From positions 59,395 to 123,394 of the forward strand of contig JAJNBJ010000007.1 of assembly GCA_021155965.1 (NCBI GenBank): a stretch of DNA of 64,000 nucleotides, written 5' to 3'. Source of the DNA: Flavipsychrobacter sp. GTDB taxonomy: Bacteria; Bacteroidota; Bacteroidia; Chitinophagales; Chitinophagaceae. Below are positions 41,856 through 50,235 of this stretch, in pieces (the first letter of the stretch is position 1; every line of letters starts with the position of its first letter). The position numbers and the translations under genes are program-made. The notes beneath the pieces are model-generated. The model searched no databases. It was given only the letters and a program-made list of their open reading frames with translations, and was not told the origin of the DNA.

Positions 41856-41926
41856 CCAGAAAAATATTTCTCCCCGTGTGTAATATTTTGCACCCTGATG
41901 TAACTAATATTACAGGCACTTAGGGT

Positions 41927-42412
41927 TTGAAAGAGCAATTCTTACATATAATCAGCCAAAAGAAAGAGGCGTTGTTCAGGATATGCAGGGCTTATGCCAC
42001 CTCTCATGAAGATGCTAAAGACCTCCTCCAGGATGTGTTGCTGAATATATGGAATGCGCTGGACGGCTTTCAGCACAGATCATCGATCGATACATGGATG
42101 TACCGGATTGCTTTGAATGTGTGCATGCGAGCAAGACAAAAGAACAGTAAGTATAAAGACCGCTACCTGACTACAGAAGGACAAAAGCTGGAAAGCCTGC
42201 AGGTGGCCGATGTGCCTGCAAAACAATATCATGCACTTTATCATTGTATCTACCAGCTTGGTGAATCAGACCGATCTGTTGTGCTGCTGTACCTGGAAGA
42301 CCTGCCCTATAAAGAAATAGCGGAAATAACGGGGCTTAACGAAAATAACATAGCCGTAAAAATGACAAGGATAAAAACAAAATTGTTCAACTGCTTAAAG
42401 AAAGACCTATGA
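41927..42412 (+). CDS. ECF-type RNA polymerase sigma factor
   Basis: The 161-residue protein has region 2 (EDAKDLLQDVLLNIWNALDG) and region 4 (SDRSVVLLYLEDLPYKEIAE, then ITGLNENNIAVKMTRIKTKL). The start is TTG at 41927, placed by the frame; no later ATG fits region 2. The next gene overlaps by four bases and is a membrane protein, a common ECF sigma and anti-sigma layout. Confidence 0.88.
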   Translation: MKEQFLHIISQKKEALFRICRAYATSHEDAKDLLQDVLLNIWNALDGFQHRSSIDTWMYRIALNVCMRARQKNSKYKDRYLTTEGQKLESLQVADVPAKQYHALYHCIYQLGESDRSVVLLYLEDLPYKEIAEITGLNENNIAVKMTRIKTKLFNCLKKDL

Positions 42413-42981
42413 GCGAACAGGAATTAAAAGACTACTGGAAACAGTATGCAAGCAAGGATACTGTGTCATTAAACAACGAACATCTTACGCAGGAATTAAA
42501 TGTCTGCCTAAAGAAATTTGAGCATGATATCAGCACCCGGAACCGGCGGGAAACTATTGTAGCTATAGCACTTATCCCATGCTTTATACTGTTGGCGTGG
42601 GTAATGCCTTCCGCACTGTCTAAAGCGGGAGCAGTACTGCTGGTACTGTTTTGTCTCTTTGTCATCCTTATGCTCAAAAAAATACAGGCACGCAAACCAA
42701 CTGATATTTCGCTGCCTGTCTTAAATTATCTGCGGCAGTATAAGGAATACCTGGAAAAAGAAAGGAAGCTTATCAACAATGTTGCCATATGGTATATAAC
42801 TCCGGCGATGATTGGTTGCAGCCTTTTTGTGATAGGCATGCAGAAATACTGGCTGGTAGGAGCAAACATTTTTATAGGCATTATTATCTATTACCTGAAC
42901 AGGAATGCGGTAAAAGAGTACTTTGACCCGCTGATAAGCAGGGTAATGGCAAATATTAATATGCTTGAAAAAACAGATTAG
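42409..42981 (+). CDS. Membrane protein, probable anti-sigma factor
   Basis: The 190-residue product starts within the sigma gene stop (overlap of four bases) and so is co-translated. A cytoplasmic N-terminus of about 50 residues (KKFEHDISTRNRRET) is followed by membrane helices (IVAIALIPCFILLAWVMPSA, AVLLVLFCLFVILML, and two more). No zinc-binding anti-sigma motif HxxxCxxC is seen, so the anti-sigma role rests on coupling to the sigma gene. Confidence 0.55.
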   Translation: MSEQELKDYWKQYASKDTVSLNNEHLTQELNVCLKKFEHDISTRNRRETIVAIALIPCFILLAWVMPSALSKAGAVLLVLFCLFVILMLKKIQARKPTDISLPVLNYLRQYKEYLEKERKLINNVAIWYITPAMIGCSLFVIGMQKYWLVGANIFIGIIIYYLNRNAVKEYFDPLISRVMANINMLEKTD

Positions 42982-43011
42982 CAAGGGCATGATTTTTTGC
43001 ATTCTCCTGTC

Positions 43012-43743
43012 ATGCCCGAAGGCCCATCGATAGTAATACTGAAGGAACAAGCCGAGCCCTTTAAAGGAAAAAAGGTGATCAGTGTAACCGGCAACTCAAA
43101 AGTAGATATACAGCGGGCGTATGGACAAAAGATCACCGATATTAAAAGCTGGGGGAAGCATTTTCTTATCTGCTTTAAGGATTTTACTATCCGTATCCAC
43201 TTTATGTTATTCGGATCATACCGCATCAATGAAGAAAAGGATGCCGCGCCACGCCTTAGCCTGCAATTCAAGAATGGGCAGCTCAATTTCTACTCCTGTT
43301 CGGTAAAAATAATTGAGGAACCTTTGGATGACGTATATGACTGGTCGGAAGACGTTATGTCGGATAGCTGGGATGCTGCAGCAGCAAAGAAGAAACTAAA
43401 ACAAAACCCTGAAATGCTTGCTTGCGATGCCCTGCTCGACCAGCATATATTCTCCGGGTCGGGAAATATCATTAAGAATGAGGTACTGTTCAGGATAAAG
43501 GTACACCCATTAAGCCTGGTTGGAAAATTGTCCGTAAAACAATTCAATTCATTGGTGAAGGAAGCGCGCAATTATGCATTCGATTTCCTGGAATGGAAAA
43601 AGAAATTTGAGTTAAAGAAACATTGGCTGGCTCATAATAAACAGGTATGCCCACGATGCGATATAAAGTTTACCCGGGCTCACTTGGGAAAAACGCACCG
43701 CAGAAGTTTCTTTTGTACCAATTGCCAGGAATTATACACATGA
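43012..43743 (+). CDS. DNA glycosylase of the Fpg/Nei family
   Basis: I start at the ATG at 43012 (243 residues) because the protein then begins MPEGP, whose Pro and Glu are the catalytic residues after Met removal. The C-terminal zinc finger is intact (VCPRCDIKFTRAHLGKTHRR, then FFCTNCQ). The enzyme removes oxidised bases and nicks DNA. Nei and Fpg cannot be told apart by eye. Its stop touches the cinA stop. Confidence 0.88.
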   Translation: MPEGPSIVILKEQAEPFKGKKVISVTGNSKVDIQRAYGQKITDIKSWGKHFLICFKDFTIRIHFMLFGSYRINEEKDAAPRLSLQFKNGQLNFYSCSVKIIEEPLDDVYDWSEDVMSDSWDAAAAKKKLKQNPEMLACDALLDQHIFSGSGNIIKNEVLFRIKVHPLSLVGKLSVKQFNSLVKEARNYAFDFLEWKKKFELKKHWLAHNKQVCPRCDIKFTRAHLGKTHRRSFFCTNCQELYT

Positions 43744-44232
43744 TCACTTCATTACCTGCAAAACCGATTCAATAATATCAACTACATAATGCACCTGAAC
43801 TTTGAAGGGCTCATCCTCAGCCTGGGTAAGCTTGCCTTTTACCACTACTTTATGATGGTGTACAATAGCATAATAGCAAAACAATTTGTTACCTGATTCA
43901 GGAACGGCTGTGGAATAACCTGTTATCCCTATACCCCAATCGCTGTTGAATGAGCGGCACACATTCAATGCCATTTCATCAGCCACCTTTTGCGATACAC
44001 AGTTGCAGGCAACTGCATGGATCGGCTCTACCAGCAGGTGCCGTGCTTTCTGCCCAATGTTATATGCTGTCAATCCCCCCTGGAAATACTTGCCGGCATC
44101 TTTTGCCAATGCCAGCGCCACCTGCATTAAGCCGCCGGTAACACTTTCTGCTACCGCTATGGTCTCATTCTTCTGAACCAGGAATTCCTTTACTTTGTCT
44201 ATTTGCCTTATATCGAATAAACTATGTATCAT
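43744..44232 (-). CDS. CinA C-terminal domain protein (nicotinamide nucleotide amidase-like)
   Basis: I start at the ATG at 44232 (162 residues). The ETIAVAESVTGGLMQVALAL motif corresponds to the AESCTGG nucleophile site of PncC, with Val in place of Cys. GIGITGYSTAVPESGNKLFC is a diverged version of the GIAGP region. PncC deamidates NMN. The gene lies convergent with the glycosylase and has no N-terminal CinA domain. Confidence 0.8.
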   Translation of the reverse strand: MIHSLFDIRQIDKVKEFLVQKNETIAVAESVTGGLMQVALALAKDAGKYFQGGLTAYNIGQKARHLLVEPIHAVACNCVSQKVADEMALNVCRSFNSDWGIGITGYSTAVPESGNKLFCYYAIVHHHKVVVKGKLTQAEDEPFKVQVHYVVDIIESVLQVMK

Positions 44233-44327
44233 GATCTGTTCGGGTAAAAATATCCTGCCACTACAGGTAAATAAGCAACAACCCACCCAAAAAGAGCGAG
44301 TTGTTGCGCGGGGGGTATGAACACTAA

Positions 44328-44894
44328 TTACTTTTGGTTATTCAGCTCTTTCTGTAACTCTTCTGCCATCTGCAAGTGATGCTCCAGCACGGGGACTTTG
44401 CCTGCAGCCCATGCTTTAAGATCTGCATCTTTGCCATTATCAGCCTGTTTTTTGAACAAGTCCAGGTCCTCTTTATGATCGCTCACCATCATATCGATGT
44501 AGGCCTTATCAAATTCAGCACCTTTTTTCTCCTTCAGGTCGTTGATCATTTTTTGCTTATCATCAGGTGGGGCTGCGGGCAGTGTAATATTCTTAGCTGC
44601 CGCTGCCGACTTCAGTTCGTCATTTGCTTTACTGTGGTCTGCAGCCATGCTTCTGCCAAAGTCTTTTACCCTCGGAGATGACGCATTTGCTGCGGCATAA
44701 TTACCCAGCTCAACTTCCATTAGGCCGCCACCGGCAGCATTTACAGCAAACTCAGCATCATTTTCCATTTTTTCGGTCAGCTTTGCTTCGTTGTGTTCTT
44801 CAGCAACTTTATCGCTGCTTGTTTCTGAGTTGCCGCACGAGGGCAATAGCCATAATAGTGAGCATACTGATAATAACAAGATGTATTTTTTCAT
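44328..44894 (-). CDS. DUF4142 lipoprotein (first copy)
   Basis: I start at the ATG at 44894 (188 residues). The lipoprotein signal ends in LLWLLPSCG. The ferritin-like helical body includes KDFGRSMAADHSKANDELKS and DKAYIDMMVSDHKEDLDLFK, which are typical of DUF4142. The protein probably sits at the outer membrane and has a stress role. A second copy lies at 52707. Confidence 0.85.
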   Translation of the reverse strand: MKKYILLLSVCSLLWLLPSCGNSETSSDKVAEEHNEAKLTEKMENDAEFAVNAAGGGLMEVELGNYAAANASSPRVKDFGRSMAADHSKANDELKSAAAAKNITLPAAPPDDKQKMINDLKEKKGAEFDKAYIDMMVSDHKEDLDLFKKQADNGKDADLKAWAAGKVPVLEHHLQMAEELQKELNNQK

Positions 44895-44919
44895 AAAAAA
44901 TTGTTTAGTGATAAAAAAA

Positions 44920-45591
44920 TCAGGCTTCTTCTTCGGCAAGCTCTTCTTCCTGCACTTCTTCACCACTTGTTTCATCTTCGCTGTCTGCCATTGGGTTTAT
45001 CATAGTTTCAGCAATTTCTGTAAGCATATAGTCTGAATACTCTTCCTCGAGCAATGTTTTTTCAAGCAGGTATGCTGCCTGGTTATGGCCCAGTGTGAGC
45101 GCTACCTGCACAAGGCTGCCGTAAGCCGCTATTTCGTAATGTTCCACCTTCTGTGCAGCAATAATAAGGCCTGCATCGCGTGTCATAGTACCTTCCGGTG
45201 TTTCTTCCACAACATGCTCGCCTTCTTTGATCAGGCCTGCCATAGCATCGCATTTTTTACCTTCCGGCTTTTTGCCTAACAGTGCAAATACCCTGTCGAG
45301 GCGGCTAATGTGCTTCTGGGTAACGAACTTATGGTCTTCAAGTGCACTCTGCAACTCATCAGTAGTAGCAGCCTGCGACATTTTCTGCAATGCACCCACC
45401 AGGGCTTGTTCTGCCCAGTAAACATCTTTCAGCAGGTCTTCAAATAGCTTTTCAAAAGGTGTTGTTTGCTGTTGCTTGCTTGTTTTTGTATTACCAGGTG
45501 CTTTTTTTTTCTGCCCATTGGTAGCAGTGCTTTTCTTTGCCGTGCCGGTATTAGAGCGCGAGGTTGTTGCTTTCTTAGTGCTTGTTCTCAT
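44920..45591 (-). CDS. DUF892 (YciF-type) ferritin-like protein with basic tail
   Basis: The 223-residue protein has a DUF892 domain: FEKLFEDLLKDVYWAEQALV, LEDHKFVTQKHISRLDRVFA and EHYEIAAYGSLVQVALTLGH with di-metal carboxylates. The first about 45 residues are Lys/Thr/Ser/Gln-rich and resemble histone-like tails; the C-terminus is very acidic (EDETSGEEVQEEELAEEEA). Such proteins are linked to general stress. It precedes the DUF4142 gene in the same direction. Confidence 0.85.
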   Translation of the reverse strand: MRTSTKKATTSRSNTGTAKKSTATNGQKKKAPGNTKTSKQQQTTPFEKLFEDLLKDVYWAEQALVGALQKMSQAATTDELQSALEDHKFVTQKHISRLDRVFALLGKKPEGKKCDAMAGLIKEGEHVVEETPEGTMTRDAGLIIAAQKVEHYEIAAYGSLVQVALTLGHNQAAYLLEKTLLEEEYSDYMLTEIAETMINPMADSEDETSGEEVQEEELAEEEA

Positions 45592-45622
45592 AACGTGTTA
45601 TCATTTTAAAAAGTTAAATAAG

Positions 45623-45653
45623 AAGTTACCGGCAGGTGCTCTGCCGGTAACTT
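45623..45653 (-). terminator. Hairpin after the KGG-like gene
   Basis: AAGTTACCGGCAG and CTGCCGGTAACTT form a 13-base perfect stem with a five-base loop, 12 bases after the KGG-like stop. The minus strand continues with CTTATTTAACTTTTT. Confidence 0.6.
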
Positions 45654-45665
45654 TAAAAGATCATA

Positions 45666-46700
45666 CTAGTATTGCCTGTTCCTGCGTTCATCATTACGGG
45701 ATGATGAAGAGTCATTCCGCGATGATGAAGATTCATTGCGGGAGTTACCAGAGCGTTGCTCTCCACCCAACGAGCCAAATCCCCTTCTGCCGCTGCTTCC
45801 GGATGATGAACCATTACGTGATGAATTGCCTCCTGAGTTGCCTCTTGATGAACCGCCATATCCACCTTGTGAACCGCCGGAGTTACCCCATGATGAGCCA
45901 CTATTGGATGAACCACTGGAGTTACCCCATGATGAACCGCCATTGGATGAACGGCCCGAATTGCCATTAGATGAACCACCTTGTGATGAACGGCCTGAGT
46001 TGCCCCATGATGAACCGCCTTGTGATGAACGGCCTGAATTACCGTTCGAAGAACCACGGTCGCTGTCCCAACCACGGCTACCGCCTTGCGATGAACGGCC
46101 TCCTTCGTTACGGCCTGAGCCGGAACTGCCATAGCTGCCCCCATTGCTGCGCTGGCTGCCACCGTAATTATTATTGTCATAATTGCCGCGGTTCGAAGAA
46201 TAGCCGCTGCCGCCATAGCGCCCGCTGTCATTGCCTTGTTCGCCATAACCGCTCTCATAACCACGGTTTGTCTGGCTGTTGTAGCCGCGGTCAGTCCTGC
46301 TTTCGTAGCCACGGTCCTCGTCCTGGTTTTGCCTGTTACGGCCACCATATTCGCTGCCACCATACCCGTTAGAAGCGTAACTGCCTGCCGAACGGTTGCC
46401 GCCACGTGAGCCAAAGCGATTTTCCTCGTTGCGGTCCATGCCCGAAAAACCACGGCCATCGCCACGATTGCCTCCCTGGCCATAATCATCCTCTTCATTG
46501 CCTTCATCCTCATCATAATCGCTGCCATAGCTGCCTGATGTTTCATAATCATCATCATACTCATCTGTGTCATTATCTTCTTCATCCCACTCTTGCTGGT
46601 TTCCCTGCTCCTGGCCTGCCCTGCTACCCATTCCGGATATCCTGCGGCGTTCATCTCTGTCCATTGATCCAAATCCGCGGTTACTGCTGTTTCTTGTCAT
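45666..46700 (-). CDS. KGG-like disordered stress protein with Gly/Ser/Asn repeats
   Basis: The 344-residue product starts NRGFGSMDRDERRRISGMGS, a match to the stress-induced KGG/Con-10 type motif (GFxSMDxxxRRxI), and two more degenerate copies follow (GRGFSGMDRNEENRFG and RRGFGSLGGEQRS). In between lie an acidic block and repeats such as GRSSQGGSSWGNS. The chain is almost wholly disordered. Other frames are also open across it because of the repeats, but only this one begins with the motif. It precedes DUF892 and DUF4142 genes. Confidence 0.75.
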   Translation of the reverse strand: MTRNSSNRGFGSMDRDERRRISGMGSRAGQEQGNQQEWDEEDNDTDEYDDDYETSGSYGSDYDEDEGNEEDDYGQGGNRGDGRGFSGMDRNEENRFGSRGGNRSAGSYASNGYGGSEYGGRNRQNQDEDRGYESRTDRGYNSQTNRGYESGYGEQGNDSGRYGGSGYSSNRGNYDNNNYGGSQRSNGGSYGSSGSGRNEGGRSSQGGSRGWDSDRGSSNGNSGRSSQGGSSWGNSGRSSQGGSSNGNSGRSSNGGSSWGNSSGSSNSGSSWGNSGGSQGGYGGSSRGNSGGNSSRNGSSSGSSGRRGFGSLGGEQRSGNSRNESSSSRNDSSSSRNDERRNRQY

Positions 46701-47193
46701 AGTTTTCTGCTTTTTTATTAGTGAACAATTGGTTGTTGATTAAATTATCTTTTCTATTTTACTTATTGCTTTGTTTACTTCCAAGTGCCAGCACAGCATA
46801 ACATTGCACATGCCGGAGTATGTACTAAATGTTTCATCGTTTTTAAGTTTCTGTATTTGCAAGCACAACATCCTCATAAAAGTTGTGCCTTCACATTATC
46901 GTTTTCATTTCATTTCCGAGATAATTTTACAAGAGGTAATTGCCAGAATATTACATAGGCAGGTAATGCTGATTTGAGAATTTCACGGATATGATAAAAG
47001 CAACAGTTGTGGTTGAAAATCCACAGTGATAAAATCTGCTACAATTGCTGATAACATGTAGTACATAACATATTGATGGTATGATTTTTATACATTTAAT
47101 AAACGCACCTAATGTTAACGAAGCATTTATTTTTGATTTGTTAATGGTTATTTCATATATTTATATGCCAAATTGTTTCGCAACACTAACAAA
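46701..47193. other. 493-base AT-rich gap between divergent genes
   Basis: No gene is supported; the 68-residue plus frame at 46771-46977 has no protein-like pattern. It should contain the promoter of the KGG-like gene on one side and the candidate promoter at 47132-47163 on the other. Confidence 0.4.
47132..47163 (+). promoter_or_regulatory. Candidate promoter of the thioredoxin-like/kinase operon
   Basis: TTTG at 47132-47135 is followed, after 20 bases, by TATATTTA at 47156-47163 (seven of eight to TAnnTTTG). The start codon at 47194 lies about 30 bases further on. Confidence 0.4.
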
Positions 47194-47793
47194 ATGAAGC
47201 AAATCCTGCTTATCAGCTGGCTGGCAGTTATTTCTTCTGGAATAGGTTTCATATTCTGGTACACCGATTGGCAATATAGCCTCCCAACACCCGTGCCTAA
47301 AAATTATAATCCTTCAAAAAGAGGTTCTTTTATAGCGTTAGGTAATAAAATTGCAGTGCCGGCAAAAAAACCCGTGTTCATACACTTTTTTAATCCTTCC
47401 TGTCCATGTTCACGTTTTAATATGGAACATTTTAAATCACTGGTAAGGCACTATGGCGATAAAGTACACTTTGCAATGATAGTGCTCAACAAAAAAGAAA
47501 CTTTTACAGAAAAAGAAATACAGGATAAATACGACCTCGATATTCCCGTGTCATTCGATGCATCAGTTGCCGACCTGTGTGGGGTTTACTCCACGCCGCA
47601 GGCAGTGCTGCTGGATGAAGATCACCATCTCTATTACAGGGGCAACTATAACAAGAGCCGCTACTGCACCGAAAAAAAAAGCAATTATGCGCAAATGGCC
47701 TTAGACACACTGCTGAGCCGCAACGCAATGCCGGTTTTTGATGCGAGCGCTTTTAGTGCTTATGGCTGCCAATTACCAACGTGCCAAAAATAG
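47194..47793 (+). CDS. Membrane-anchored thioredoxin-like protein
   Basis: I use the ATG at 47194 (199 residues) rather than the upstream TTG. One N-terminal membrane helix (ILLISWLAVISSGIGFIFW) precedes a thioredoxin-type domain with PVFIHFFNPSCPCSRFNMEH, where CPC replaces the usual CxxC, and a cis-Pro-like VYSTPQAVLLDEDH. It may be a redox sensor or a thiol carrier. The histidine kinase starts four bases after its stop, so the two are co-expressed. Confidence 0.7.
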   Translation: MKQILLISWLAVISSGIGFIFWYTDWQYSLPTPVPKNYNPSKRGSFIALGNKIAVPAKKPVFIHFFNPSCPCSRFNMEHFKSLVRHYGDKVHFAMIVLNKKETFTEKEIQDKYDLDIPVSFDASVADLCGVYSTPQAVLLDEDHHLYYRGNYNKSRYCTEKKSNYAQMALDTLLSRNAMPVFDASAFSAYGCQLPTCQK

Positions 47794-47797
47794 TTTT

Positions 47798-49141
47798 ATG
47801 CAAACAGAAAAATTATTATCAAGGTTCGGCGGGCAGGTAGTACAGGTGGATGCGTTCGTTTCTGATATCAAAGAGCGGTCGGATAAACTGATGAATTACT
47901 TCCTGCTGGCGTTTTATGTCGTCGGGCTGGGGCTTGCTTTTTTTTATGATACATGGCTTGTAGCTATTGGCGTAGGCAGCTTATCGCTTGTTGCATACTA
48001 TTCGGTCAAACTGGCTGCAAAAGGTTCAAACCTGTACCAGTATGTGCTCAGCACGGTATATGGTATTTTTATGGCGCAGTTCATTTACCAGATGCATGGC
48101 CTGTTCGAAATGCACTTTATCGCCTTCGTAGGCAGTACCATACTGGTTACTTACCAGAACTGGAAACTGCAGATACCTTTGGCTATAGTAGTGGTGGTGC
48201 ACCATGCGTTGTTTGGCTACCTGCAGTATATAGGATATGATGAGATCTACTTTACACAACTGGATTACATGACGCTACGCACATTTGTGATACATGGTTT
48301 CCTGGCTACAACGATCTTTTTCATTTGCGGGTTATGGGCATACCAATTTAGAAAGAACACTGAAGCCCATATAGAGCAAACATTTGAAATGGGCAGGCTA
48401 CAGGAAGAAAAACTGCAAAAAGAAGCTCTTGAGCAATCTAATGAGGAGCTTACCAAATCCAATAAAGAACTGGACCGGTTTGTATATAGTGTATCGCACG
48501 ACCTGCGGGCACCGCTCTCATCGATGCTCGGTGTCGTCGGACTATGTGAAACGGCAACCAACGACCCTTTTATGCAGAAGAATGTGAGCATGCTTAAAAT
48601 GAGCATAAAAAAGCTGGACGGTTTTATTAATGATATTCTTGATTACTCCAGGAATTCAAGGACAGAATTACACAGGGAAGAGATCCATTTTAACAAGCTG
48701 CTTGAGGATATTACCAGCAATCTTAAATTCATGTGCAACGACGAACAAAAGCAAGTAGAGATACGTACAACGGTCGGCAATGGCGTACCGTTCTATTCCG
48801 ACAAAAGCAGGCTGATGATCATCCTCAATAATCTTATTTCCAACGCTATCCGTTATTATAACCCTGAAACGGAAAACCCTTATGTGGTAATAGATGTGAA
48901 CATATCAAAGGACGCTGCAAATATCTCGATCTCAGACAACGGTATTGGCATAGCCCGCGAACATCAGAAAAAGGTATTCGATATGTTTTACCGGGTGTCT
49001 AAAAAATCTGTAGGTTCAGGGTTAGGTTTGTATATTGTAAAAGAAACCGTTGAAAAACTTGGGGGCACCATGAACCTTACCTCTGAACCGGGAAAAGGAA
49101 CAAAATTTAATCTTCATATCCCCAATACACAGGCAAATTAA
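47798..49141 (+). CDS. Sensor histidine kinase with multi-helix membrane domain
   Basis: The 447-residue protein starts at the ATG at 47798. Six membrane helices (residues about 30-200) are followed by a coiled coil (EEKLQKEALEQSNEELTKSN), then the H-box SHDLRAPLSSMLG, the N-box NNLISNAIRYY, and ATP-binding DNGIGI and GSGLGLYIVKETVE. No periplasmic sensor domain is seen, so the membrane part probably senses. The response regulator follows. Confidence 0.9.
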   Translation: MQTEKLLSRFGGQVVQVDAFVSDIKERSDKLMNYFLLAFYVVGLGLAFFYDTWLVAIGVGSLSLVAYYSVKLAAKGSNLYQYVLSTVYGIFMAQFIYQMHGLFEMHFIAFVGSTILVTYQNWKLQIPLAIVVVVHHALFGYLQYIGYDEIYFTQLDYMTLRTFVIHGFLATTIFFICGLWAYQFRKNTEAHIEQTFEMGRLQEEKLQKEALEQSNEELTKSNKELDRFVYSVSHDLRAPLSSMLGVVGLCETATNDPFMQKNVSMLKMSIKKLDGFINDILDYSRNSRTELHREEIHFNKLLEDITSNLKFMCNDEQKQVEIRTTVGNGVPFYSDKSRLMIILNNLISNAIRYYNPETENPYVVIDVNISKDAANISISDNGIGIAREHQKKVFDMFYRVSKKSVGSGLGLYIVKETVEKLGGTMNLTSEPGKGTKFNLHIPNTQAN

Positions 49142-49160
49142 CCAAATAAAACAGTACCGT

Positions 49161-49559
49161 ATGCATAAAACAGTAATGGTAGTTGACGATAATGAAGTGG
49201 ACCTGTTCGTAGCTGAGTTTGTATTGCAAAAAAATTCTTTCTCGAAAAAAATAGTATGCGTGCCATCGGCAATGGATGCACTGGACTACCTTAAAGAAAA
49301 TGAGAACAACCCGGATGATCTGCCCGAACTTATTTTTCTCGACATTAATATGCCGTTGATGAGTGGATTTGATTTCCTGGAGGAATATGCAAAGCTGTCT
49401 GATAACATAAAAAAGCACTGCATTATCATGATGCTTACCACATCGCTCAATGAAAATGACCGCAAAAAGGCTGAGGAGAACCGGTATGTATTCAGCTTTA
49501 TGAACAAACCGCTTGACCAGCACAAAATAGAGGACATCAATAAAAAGATCCCAGGCTAG
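49161..49559 (+). CDS. Single-domain response regulator
   Basis: The 132-residue receiver has the phospho-acceptor Asp in LIFLDINMPLMSGFDFLEE, the acidic pair VVDDNEVD at the start, Thr in MLTTSLNENDRKK and Lys in FMNKPLD. There is no output domain, so it acts through protein contacts or phosphorelay. It lies 19 bases after the kinase. Confidence 0.9.
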   Translation: MHKTVMVVDDNEVDLFVAEFVLQKNSFSKKIVCVPSAMDALDYLKENENNPDDLPELIFLDINMPLMSGFDFLEEYAKLSDNIKKHCIIMMLTTSLNENDRKKAEENRYVFSFMNKPLDQHKIEDINKKIPG

Positions 49560-49579
49560 GTACCACCATTACCATGTTA

Positions 49580-50131
49580 TCAGAATTTGCTGACAATATT
49601 CTTAGCCACTGCCATAAATTCCTCTTTCGAGGTTTTTGAGGTTAGTTTGTTCACCTTCATCCTGATCATTTTTGCCCCCCTGCGTGCCATAATGAAGTAA
49701 AAGTTCTGCCCATCGGTATGAAAATAAGCTTCGTCACCAATGCCATCCAGCACATTAATGCCATTGGCTTCATTCGCTTTCCTGAAGTATTCATACAAAT
49801 CATGTGCTGTCTGCTCTTTTCCATAACGTTCAAACATAAAATAGATATTGCCCGTTTTATTTGTTTTCGCATCTATGGCATTTGCAGTATAAGTTGCGTT
49901 ATAAACTGTGGTATCATTCTTAACAGAGGTGCCACCTTCAGTCATATGCGCCGGTTCACCGAGAATTTTTTCTGCATCGCTGTTCGTAAAGAGGCTGTCT
50001 ACGGACATTTCTTTTTTATCCGGGACTGCCGGGGCAACAGTATCTGTTGCCTGCTGTGTATTATTTGCGGTAGTTTGCTGGCCGCAGGCAGCCAGGGCCA
50101 AAACAACTGAAATGCAGAGTAAGTACCTCAT
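49580..50131 (-). CDS. Small lipoprotein, function unknown
   Basis: I use the ATG at 50131 (183 residues); a TTG start upstream would add a false N-terminus. The lipobox is LALAACGQQ. The Thr/Gln linker is followed by a globular domain with SVDSLFTNSDAEKILGEPAH and FMFERYGKEQTAHDLYEYFR. No family is recognised. It is convergent with the response regulator. Confidence 0.7.
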   Translation of the reverse strand: MRYLLCISVVLALAACGQQTTANNTQQATDTVAPAVPDKKEMSVDSLFTNSDAEKILGEPAHMTEGGTSVKNDTTVYNATYTANAIDAKTNKTGNIYFMFERYGKEQTAHDLYEYFRKANEANGINVLDGIGDEAYFHTDGQNFYFIMARRGAKMIRMKVNKLTSKTSKEEFMAVAKNIVSKF

Positions 50132-50235
50132 AAAACGGAAATTTTGCGTGCCACATAAAATTAGCAAATATTATAGTCTCAATCCCACTGTCGTTGAAAG
50201 AGTGTTGCTATATTTGTAATAGTCAGTTTGATATT

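Noticed and set aside
45653..46672. 339-residue Met/Ala/His-rich frame overlapping the KGG-like gene, and open plus-strand frames there
   Set aside because: They are by-products of the repeat codons in the disordered gene; composition is unnatural and there is no motif or start context.
46771..46977. 68-residue plus frame in the large gap before the thioredoxin-like gene
   Set aside because: Cys/His/Ile-rich with no motif and no promoter or start context.
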